From Bidens hawaiensis (lineage: Eukaryota > Streptophyta > Magnoliopsida > Asterales > Asteraceae): 64,000 nucleotides of DNA. The notes under the pieces are model-generated. The model ran no database searches, was not told where the DNA came from, and saw only the letters and a program-made list of their open reading frames with translations. The stretch lies in assembly GCA_021521415.1 (NCBI GenBank), contig JAIQDT010009082.1:35918-99917 (forward strand). Reading direction: 5' to 3'. The stretch's first letter is position 1. Each line of letters begins with the position of its first letter. Made by a program: the position numbers and the translations under genes. Positions 42,997-51,776 of this stretch are shown here, piece by piece.

Positions 42997-44732
42997 TGAT
43001 ATACATCTATTCATACATCTCGAAACCCTTGTAAAGTTGTGTTTATTTAATGTTTTGATTTCGGTTTAGTTTGTGTTTTGTTTATCTTTTATTATTTAAG
43101 GTCTTGAGTCAAGTATTTTGTATTTATAGTGTTTTAAATCGTTTGGTGTCTTGCATGTTAAGCTTTAATTCTTTCTATCATTTCAAGTGATGTTTAAGTT
43201 CGTTTCTGCACATCATTGGTTACATGATTAGTTCACTTAGAGTTTTGATTTGTTTTCATGTAGATGGTGGCTTGTGAGTCAAGGAAAAGAAGGCCTAGAA
43301 GGTTCCAATCGTTACTTGGAGTTCAAGGAAGAAGATTTATCAAGATTTTACAAGATATATAATAAAATAAAAAAAAAGGAAAAAAACCCATCCTGGAGTG
43401 CGCCGAGCCGCGCGACCGGGGGAGGCCAAGACTGTCGCGCGGCGTCTAGGGGTTCTGATCTGCGAATTTTGCTTATTCAAGGCCCAGCTCGGTTAATATA
43501 TAAAGGGTTATAAACCTAAACGAAGATAGAATATATAGCAACCGATTTTCCAAGGGTTTGAAGTTTTTTTGGAGGCTAGGAAGAGAGAAGATCATCAAGC
43601 TTTCATACAAGTGTTCAAGGGTCGATTAAGACGGGTTCTCTCATTCTTTATCTTTGTTCTTGTTCAATATCTTTCATGATGTTTCTCTTTGTTCTTTGGT
43701 TTAGTTATTTATCTTTGATTATGACTTTGCTAGGCTAGACTTCATGTCTACCTAGGTTTGATGAACATGTTTTTGGCTTGATTCTTGCTTTGGACTAATG
43801 TTTTGATTATGGTTTCGTTATATTAATAGTAAAAGACTTGATTTTGTTTTCATGATGCATATGAGTATTTGTTATCTTGATTGATTATTAATTCTTGCTT
43901 CACATAGATATTTTATCTGTTGATTGTGTTCTTTAGATTTAGGGTTTATGTTTAATCATTACTTGGTGTTTTGATTATTGTGATTGAATGGGCCCATTAG
44001 ATCATAGAAGCTTGTTGATAGTTGGTTAGGGTTTTGAATATTCTGCTAAATTCCAATAGCTGTAAGGTGAGGAGTTGTTCATGTGTCTTGGTCAATCGCA
44101 TGCTAGGATAGATTAGTGACAATATTCTTGCTTATTGTGTTGATCCTTTTTCATGACGTCGTGTTTAGCTTATCAAGTTATCTAGGGTTTAGTGTTTCGT
44201 AAGATTGCTTGCTTTAGATAATATTAATGAACCCTAATTGATAACTGTAAGGAAATCAATATAATTGATTGCTTAATAATCTAATAATTATTCATTAGGA
44301 TTTTACTTGATGCGATCAACGGTTCTTTAGGGTTTGTTAGATGAATACGTTTAGAAATCAGTTTCCATATCATGTTATTTGTCCATTGCTTGATGATTGT
44401 TGAAACATGGGATTCTTACCTAGGTAGATTTTTTCTCTGATTGGTTTCGATCTTGTTTTTAATTGCTTGTTTCTAGAAACATTGTTTAATTAATTTCTTA
44501 GTTTAAAAAACCCCCTTTGAAAATTAATAATAAATAGTCGTGTCGTAAGTCTAGTCTAATTAGTTAATTAACGTAATTTATAGAGTCCTGTGGGTTCGAT
44601 ATTCCGGACTTACCTAGCTTTAGTAAAATTGATCGGTTCACTTGCCGGTGTTTTGTCTAGTTGAGTCTTAAGTCTAGTTTTTATTACTTGTTTAGTTTAG
44701 TTAATATTTAATTGACTGTTTCTAGCACATCA
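42997..44732 (+). repeat. 3' LTR of Athila-like element
   Basis: 1736 bp, uninterrupted partner of the 5' LTR. It contains hairpin arms (43406-43416, 43434-43444) and TATATAAA at 43497-43504. Ends CACATCA followed by TSD TAGTT. Confidence 0.88.
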
Positions 44733-44737
44733 TAGTT

Positions 44738-46018
44738 GTTGAAATTTCTCTGCTGATCCTGATTTTGATTCTGAGTTTGATATTGAAACTGATTTCTTTG
44801 TTGATTATTGTTCTGAAATTTCCTTGGCTGATTGCATTCTCTTGCAAAGTGTCCTGGTAATTGGCAGTTGTAGCAAATAGCCTTGGATTTGTCAAATCCA
44901 ATTCTATCATTTGGACCTGAAACCAAAGATCTCCCAGTTCTGCTATAAAGCTTCTTACTTCTCATAGCTAGCATTGCAGCCTGCCACTTCAGATCCATAT
45001 CTTCTAAGTCATCAGTAACAATTTTTTCCAGATCTTCTTGAAACCACACTTGTATGAATCAGATGCTTTGCTACAAAAGTATTATAAGACTCAGTGAACA
45101 TGGAGAAGAGAGCCTGATAATCACTTCCATGGTTCACATTTCCATCATTATACAAAGCATGTCCACTGGCCATAGAGGATGTATCATTGTCATTAATCAA
45201 TTGGACATTGAATCTTGGTTGTCCACCTTGATTTCTTGTTTGACCAGCAAGAAACATCCTTTGTGTCTCACCACCATATTCACTTGGTTCTTCTATTTTA
45301 GGAATCTGCTGTTGATTTTTTGTAGACATATTTCCCATGGGTGCAATAAGAGCATTGGCCACTTGAAAACTTGACGTGTCTTCTTTTATCATATTATTCT
45401 CTATCATCTCATTTTCTGCTGCTTGCAAAAAGCATATAACATCATCAAGCTTGAGGGTTGAGAAGTTTGGTTTCTACTTGATAAATTTGCTGGCTGTGTA
45501 ACATTCTCCATATAAGGATGACAACAATTTCTTATTCAGATCGAAATCTGTGATAGCACGGTCATTGTCCTTATCTCATTCACAATAGCCAAGAACCTCT
45601 CCAAAACTGACTTCAATCATTCACCCTCTCTAAACTTGAAACGGTCTAGCTGTTGCTTCAGCCTGTCCTTCTTGATATCCTTCAGCTCTATGTTTCCTTC
45701 AAATATCTCTACTACAGAATTAAACATTGCTTTTAGTGTATTATGATGAGCAACACTGGTCAACATTTCCCATGATAAGCCCAACTTCAACATAGCTAAG
45801 GCTTTCTCATCTTTTTTTTTCATTGATCATTCAAATGTTTGATTGTTTGATGTGCCATCAGAAACATAAGGCCCATTCTTGATCGAATTCCACATCTCAA
45901 CATCATTGTAACAAAGTGCAGCCTCAAACAGCACTTTCCATTTGATGTAGTTCTCTTGTCCATACAGCCTAGGAATTATGTTAGCAGAAACCTCTTGCTC
46001 ATCCATTGATCCAAACAT
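44738..46018 (-). pseudogene. N-terminal half of the large Copia gag, with zinc knuckle
   Basis: Starts MFGSMDEQEVSANIIPRLYG at 46018, then YIKWKVLFEAALCYNDVEMW (gag domain start), and in further frames LGLSWEMLTSVAHHNTLKAM and LKQQLDRFKFREGE. The next segment is FQVANALIAPMGNMS, and 45049-44738 has AICYNCQLPGHFARECNQPR (CCHC) with a Gln/Asn-rich tail that runs into the TSD at 44737-44733 and continues at 28320. At least three frame changes or stops (near 45820, 45600, 45020). Structural capsid protein in origin; not functional. Confidence 0.85.
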
Positions 46019-46367
46019 ATTTTGGTGTTTTAAAATATTTTAAAATTGAAAGATTACTTGAAAGAAAACTTAACAAAATTAAACAAAAACTTAGACAATC
46101 TTGAAAAACAATCAGATCTATGGACAAAATCCTCAAATATTATGTATTTAGTTGGATAAGGGCAAGACCTATAATAAAGGAAAGAACTTTAATGTAGTTC
46201 TGAGTAAGAAAACACTTTTAAACCTCAACAATATTGTAGATCTGTGAAAAATGAAAAACAGGGCAGCTGACGTCACAAACCAATGTAACAGTTGTTAGCT
46301 GACGTCACTCTTCATCTTCAAAATCAACAATAATTAGAAAAAAAATCTTCACAAAAGCAGCAATATC
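46019..46367 (-). other. Leader of the large Copia
   Basis: AT-rich untranslated leader between PBS and gag. No gene seen. Confidence 0.6.
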
Positions 46368-46380
46368 AGCTCTGATACCA
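46368..46380 (-). other. Primer-binding site of the large Copia
   Basis: TGGTATCAGAGCT on the minus strand, two bases from the LTR: the standard plant Copia PBS. Confidence 0.88.
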
Positions 46381-46382
46381 CT

Positions 46383-47444
46383 TGTCGGTCCCGTATAGCT
46401 CACTCAATAGTTCAATCACTCACAATCGTAACCCACACTCATGTGTTGACAAGAAAACTACGACATACTGTTTTTGTGAAAAACAAAAGAATACTAAAGG
46501 CGGAATCATTAATACTATTAATGTTGCTTAATGGACAACAAAGTAACAAACACACAGAGTAACTGAAAAGATTTCCATATATATATATATTGTGAAAGAT
46601 ACAATGGAAATCAATTAGGGTTTCAAGGTGGAATGTTTGGATTCTTGACAACTTTTCCGTACAAGATAAAGACAACCGTCACAATCACAATATTTGCTCA
46701 ATGTCTGTTGTTGTCATAGGCGTGCCCTAAGAGTTTCCTTTTATAGGCCTTCCCTGACACCTGACATTCCTTCTAGAAACCTTAATGATTGATACTAATC
46801 GTATTCAAACGTATTACAAATTATTCTATGTGTAAACAGGTCTTCGAGCAAGCTTTGCAGCTTTTGTCTTTAGCGAGCAGACCAGGTAACCATTAAGTGT
46901 GCCAGGCAACAGTTCTCCGAGTAAGCTTTACTTAGAATATTTTCCTTAGAAAATATTCATCAAGCAAGCTTCAAACTTCTTGATAACACCAAACTTTGCT
47001 CGGTATATATCCTGCGAGCAAACTCGTTCTTCAGAGATCCCTTCAACTATTTGTTGCTTTAACAAACCCACGTGTGCTAGTGACACTGTAGCTTGCTCGA
47101 GGTTTAACCTTGCTCGATTGAAGTCTTTAAGTAATTTCTTTATCAACTTTCTTCATGCTTGCCGGGACCACTGTTTATTATGAATAAACCTTGCTCGATC
47201 AACATTGATTGATGAAGTGTAGTTTGCTCGAACTAACACTTAAGAAGAATTCTAAAAGATAACTTTGCTCGAAAGAGCAAAATACATTTCTTGATCAAGT
47301 ATAAGCTTGGTGGGAGGGCTAAGTTTGCTCGGTTTCCATACTAAGCCATTTTCTAAGGAGGTTGAGAAGATTCCAATCTTCCTTAAGTCTTTTCTCATCC
47401 CAACACATGTTGTTCAAGAAGCTCAAGTGATACAAGCACCAACA
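46383..47444 (-). repeat. 5' LTR of the large Copia with TTGCTCG motif cluster
   Basis: About 1062 bp, TGTTGGTGCTTG...CGGGACCGACA on -. The right edge at 47444 is inferred from the TG...CA rule, since no second LTR exists here. It contains nine exact copies of the 7-mer TTGCTCG/CGAGCAA between 46845 and 47331. On the minus strand, this cluster is upstream of a TATA-like (TA)n tract at about 46577-46593. Confidence 0.72.
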
Positions 47445-47529
47445 TATTAAACATCCTGTTGGAAACCCTGAAGCTCCATAAGAAGAAGATCATGCAAAAA
47501 ATTTGTTAGTTTCTGACAAAAAGCACAAC

Positions 47530-48410
47530 ATATGTGCTTAACTGGAAGACGATTTCTTTGACAGTGCGATGTTTGGAGTTGTTACAGCATTTTTGAAGAG
47601 ATCACGGATTTATCAAGCTATATATACTGGTCTTCAAGCACATGATAAAATAATCAGGCCATTCTAGGAGACTCTAAAGTATGTGTCAGGTGAGAATCAC
47701 ATTGTCGCTGAGGTACAAGACAAGAAGATAATCATCGATGTTGATGTGATTCGTACGATGTTGAGATTTGCGGACATCGTGATGATATACGTGAATTTGA
47801 TCGGGAGTTGATAAGAGGGTTATCTAGGTGGTTAAGGTACAATGGAAACTTGAATAAGTCTATATATAACAAGGCAAACTTGTGTGAACAGTATAAGTAC
47901 TTATTACATGTACTTATTCACTGCCTTGGAGGAAGAAAAGACGGGTAGGATGAGTGCATGGTTATGCTTCAATCGGCTTTTATTACCTTTATATTAAAAA
48001 GCCGTTCAACTTTTCGGAGATGGTGTTTTATCACCTGATGGAGAACTACATGACACGAAAGAACAAGTTATTAATGTATCCTCGCTTCCAACAGATGATC
48101 ATTAATCATTTGGAGCCGAACATTGTCAAAGACTCGGTGATTAGGGCTGATTGTATTGTGTTAGATCATATTAGTGATGATAAGATGCAAGGTATTAAAA
48201 TATACCGTGGAGAGACAGACCAAACGAAGCCAAGGTTAAAGAGGTTGATTGTACATATGGCACGTGAACATTATGTTGCTCCATCTAATGATTTCGTTGG
48301 ATCTACGATGATTCGAATTCAGAACGTGAAGGTAGTGACGGTAATGGTAATGGTGGTCCAGGAGGTGATGGTGATGGTGTTGCGGTGGCAGCTCGTAAGC
48401 ATAAAGCAAA
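47530..48410 (+). pseudogene. Retroelement-associated extra ORF, N-terminal part
   Basis: Plus-strand remnant spread over three frames: AMFGVVTAFLKRSRIYQAIY, then WLRYNGNLNKSIYNKANLCE, then KKPFNFSEMVFYHLMENYM and KNKLLMYPRFQQMIINHL. The NFSKM-type motif followed by LMYPRF resembles uncharacterised plant proteins often predicted beside retrotransposons in Asteraceae genomes; this is recalled likeness, not a search result. Function unknown. Several stops (for example near 47666 and 47949). Confidence 0.45.
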
Positions 48411-49199
48411 AGGAAAGGTTGTTGCAATTGACAAGCCTGATAAGAAGAGAACCTGGAGAGGTTATGGTGTTGAGATACTGGAGCTAAAAGCACATGTTTC
48501 AAGGGATGTGGTGCCTTTTGTTGCTTCTATTGTATCTACTCCACCGACACCATTGATTACTACTTCAGTGTGTACAACGATGGTTATACTTATGACAAAA
48601 TCAACAGCTCCAAGCTTCATGTCAATTCCAAGATCTGTGTAGTCTACAATGCCTTCTCCACAACAAACACTGGCTGCTACAAGTCCTTTAATACATGCGT
48701 GACCGATGCGGAGGCCATATTCATTCATGTCAGTTAACACACTTGCCGGCTGAATGCAGTTGATTCATCCTAACTTCTACAACTTACTAATGCAACATCA
48801 GATGTTCCAGCTGATGAATCTAATACATCTTCAGGAGAATCAAATGGCTGCCGATAGACATTCTCAAGAACAAACGCAGGCTGAGCATTGGCAGATGATA
48901 AGATATGCACAATTTGTATAACGATAGAACCAGGATTTAATAGTCCTGGTTACTTCTCAGGGGGAGATGTTGAATAAACAAGAGGAGGTAATACTTCAGC
49001 TTACATGTAAAGATATTTTCTGGAGAAATTAAAAGGTAATGATGAAGATAAAGATCCTAAGGCTGGTGGATTTGATCAGCAACCAGGTGGTGGTGCTTCA
49101 TCACCTGGGAATGTTTCTGCTGAAGGGGATTCATGGAAGCAGTTAGTGGTGTATCATGCTTCCACTGACGTGCAACCCGTGAATCCTCTTTAGGTAAAA
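48411..49199 (+). other. Degenerate stretch between extra-ORF pieces
   Basis: Broken frames on both strands; a GGTGATGGTGATGG-type repeat just precedes it (about 48330-48385). It probably was coding sequence of the same element, but no domain can be followed. Confidence 0.35.
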
Positions 49200-50401
49200 A
49201 TGGTGTTATTTGTGGATGAGAAAGGGGTTGTGAGAAGTATGATGGATGCTGATGAAATTGAAGAAGGCGAGTTTGTTGACCATTCGCTAACAAAAGAACA
49301 AATTGTGTTGATTCTTAATTTAAACACAGAGGCGGTGGATGAGTTGGAGAAACAGGATGACGTGGAGATCGATGGTAATGAAGAAGTAAGATTTGATAAA
49401 AGTGTTCCATCCGGGAATACTACTTTTAATTTTGATGGTGTTAAGATGGAGAATGTGAAAGCTGAGGAATACCTGGATTTGTATACTTAGTCTAAGACTC
49501 CGATGAAAGGATTCCATTATTTACCACAATACATTTTGAAGCAGCTGAAGAAAGTCTGAGGAAAGAAAAGGAGAAAGAAAAAGGTAAAAATAAAGTATCA
49601 GAAATCGAGACACAAACCTCGGATGGTATGTTTACACATAACATGTCAAAGATGAGCAAGATGATCGAGGCCATGAGATACGCTAAAACAAAAGATTATA
49701 TGCAGTCAAACACTCAAGAATCAGCATATCAGATGAATAAGGTTGTTGTGGTCAAAATGGTTAAAAGTAACATTATCTCGTGGATGCATGAACCAAGGTT
49801 AAATGTATGCATTGTGAAGTGGGAGCATTGGGATCACTATTACAAGCATATTATTGACGTTCTTACCATGCCATGTTGGGATGTTCGTGCATTAGCGATC
49901 AAGCCGTTAATGAACCGAGGAGGAAACTAGTTAGCGGATTGATTCTATCGTCACTTAGTACACAAGGTATGGTACGAATTTAAGTTCTTCAAACCGCATG
50001 TGCCAACGCGTAAGTATATCGATGAGATTGATCCACATACTGGTTGGAGAAAGCTTGTGCTTAATGTAAATCCGTCGCGCACGTTAAAGAACGTAATTTT
50101 AAATGCTTTTCCCCAAAGCCTTTATAAGAAGTTTAATCGGTGGTACTATGATGAGAAAACCGGCGAGGCGGTAATTGTATTGGGATCGGGTTTGATGACC
50201 GGGTTTATTATAGTTATTGATCCTATGTGGCTAGTCAACCTATCTGAATACAACAATGAAGTGCTATACAAGAATTGGATCAAATGTGCGAAAGTAAAAG
50301 ACAATGAGCAGGCTATGCAATTCCAACGAGTTATTCAAGTATGTTATGCGTTCGAGATTCATGGTTGTGCTGACCAGAAGACTAGCAGGTTCAAAAAGTG
50401 A
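49200..50401 (+). pseudogene. Retroelement-associated extra ORF, C-terminal part
   Basis: Three open pieces: 49200-49490 (acidic, EEIVL-like region EGEFVDHSLTKEQIVLIL), 49628-49930 (YQMNKVVVVKMVKSNIISWMHEPRLNVCIVKWEHWDHYYKHI) and 50000-50401 (RKYIDEIDPHTGWRKLVLNVNP, FNRWYYDEKTGEAVIVLGSG, ending SRFKK). It ends 30 bp before a purine-rich tract and an LTR, so it is the 3'-most gene of a plus-strand element. It has no similarity to RT, RNase H or integrase that I can see. Could be an envelope-position or accessory ORF; unknown. Confidence 0.45.
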
Positions 50402-50431
50402 AGATACAAATAGATCGAGACAAGTGGAGTT

Positions 50432-50800
50432 TGTTAGTGCATCATTTTGTGTATCGGTATTTGTTTAATCGTATTTTGGTATTAGATAATGTATAGGGGT
50501 ATTTTAGTCATTAATTTAAAGGTCCATTCGTTAAAGAAATCTTTAACGAATGTGATCTGTGTGTTTTAGACCTCATTCGTTAGGCATGTTTAACGAATGA
50601 ATGGCTATGTATAAAGTCATTCGTTATGGTCTGTATAACGAATGAACATAAGTTTTGTTAGCGAATGACTGTTCATTCGTTGGGTCTGTTTAACGAATGA
50701 ACCCTTCGTCTATATATATCATGTAACATTATCAAGTAATTAACAGTTCTAATTTTATCATTTCAGATCTCGAAGACAAGATTGCAAAGTAATAAATCAT
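50432..50800 (+). repeat. 3' LTR start of a plus-strand retroelement, with palindrome cluster
   Basis: Follows a purine tract (GACAAGTGGAGT, 50419-50430) and begins TGTTAGTGCATC at 50432. It contains four stem-loops made of CATTCGTT/AACGAATG (50525-50552, 50574-50599, 50618-50644, 50674-50699), then TATATATATC at 50711-50720. The right end is not defined (taken roughly as 50800). Confidence 0.65.
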
Positions 50801-50983
50801 AATCAATCGAATCATGCTTTTTCAACATCATTCACAAAAGATTTTCTATAACCAGTTTTAATTTTCACAAAATCGCATGGTACAAAAAGAATATGATTTG
50901 AAAGAGGATTATTCTAGTCTTTGTAAATAGCATGTGGTTCAAAAACATTTCTACGAACAAATCACTATGACTTTAAGAGAAAA

Positions 50984-51774
50984 TCAAATTACTATGAACA
51001 TGAGATTTGGAGTTGAATTTTTATTAACAATTTTTAATGATTCAAGTGGTTTAGTTTTCTTCTCATACACAAACACATGAGGATCTATAGTCAAAGGACT
51101 ATCAATTTCCACCTTTTGCAAGTTTTCTTTGTCGTGTATGTTGGTATAATCATTATGAAAAGGAGGAATTTCAATAAACCCCGAACCAGCTTTCCCACTT
51201 TTCTGATTATTACTATTCACTTCAATAATTTCATTTAACAAAAATGATGAATTTATGAATTTTCCCAATTTGTTTTTCAACTTCATTGCCTCACTTTCTA
51301 GCTCGATGATTTTGGTACGTAATCTCAAGATTTCTTGAAATTGATTTTCAATGACGCTTAGTTTCATGCAAACCTCAGCTTTCAAATCATGATTGCTAAT
51401 GGAGAAGGCATCAATCTTATCCTTATATTTTTTTTTATCAATTTCAACACCTTGCCGATAGTTATCACGAATGATAGTCAAATCACACACTAATTGCTCA
51501 TTGTGGTGACAAACTGATTAAGTTTTGACTTGTATTCACCACAATGAGAACACCCTATTTTCTGAGTTTCATCAACAACAAATGAAATGACATTCTGAGA
51601 TTTAACAGTAACATATTTAGAAGAGACAGAACTAACCTCTTCGATCTTAGCCATGCAAGCAAATGTGTCTTGCATATCAACACTTGAATCATCTGAATCC
51701 ATCTCTGTCTCAGCACTTTCTTCACTCAAAGTCTCATCGCCAGTACCCACAATCTCTTCATTCTTAACAATCAC
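50984..51774 (-). pseudogene. Copia gag C-terminal region (CxxC, coiled coil, PPF motif)
   Basis: The frame 51774-51490 is acidic (EESAETEMDSDDSSVD), then TFACMAKIEEV and IGCSHCGEYKSKLNQF. The adjoining frame 51490-50984 has a long predicted coiled coil (ISNHDLKAEVCMKLSVIENQ...IIELESEAMKLKNKL) followed by GSGFIEIPPFHNDYTNI, matching the PPPFNDNY motif of the large Copia gag at about 27.7 kb. It therefore belongs to a related long-gag Copia. The right side is cut at 51776 by solo LTR copy 3; the upstream gag would lie beyond the window. One stop or frame change at 51490. Confidence 0.65.
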
Positions 51775-51776
51775 GG

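Larger units (their letters stand above)
28326..44732 (+). mobile_element. Athila-like gag-protease-only LTR element (non-autonomous)
   Basis: Inserted in the gag of the large Copia with a perfect 5-bp duplication TAGTT (28321-28325 and 44733-44737). 5' LTR 28326-38303 (interrupted by the Angela-like element), PBS 38311-38328, gag-protease 38487-40904, about 2.1 kb non-coding, polypurine tract GTGTGGGGAT and 3' LTR 42997-44732. Without the nested element it is about 8.2 kb. RT, RNase H and integrase are completely absent, not merely decayed. Gag and the Asp-tRNA-type PBS point to the Athila/Tat branch of Ty3/Gypsy. LTRs differ by a few percent by eye, so it is older than the Angela-like insertion inside it. 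Confidence 0.87.
23838..47444 (-). mobile_element. Large minus-strand Copia element, truncated, host of nested insertions
   Basis: Outermost of three nested elements. On the minus strand: 5' LTR 47444-46383, PBS 46380-46368, gag N-terminus 46018-44738, gag C-terminus 28320-26164, protease/integrase 26111-24830, linker, and the start of RT to 23838, where it breaks off without RT catalytic motif, RNase H or 3' LTR. The gap 28326-44732 is an Athila-like insertion with TSD TAGTT; the Gln/Asn-rich gag tail reads continuously when it is removed. Multiple frameshifts and stops. The large gag with zinc knuckle plus coiled-coil tail suggests a long-gag Copia lineage; I cannot assign it more closely. 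Confidence 0.85.

Noticed and set aside
22187..50800. LTRs at 22187 and 50432 as the two ends of one element split by the large Copia
   Set aside because: Both begin TGTTAG and have palindrome clusters, but their sequences and motif words differ completely, so they are not an LTR pair.
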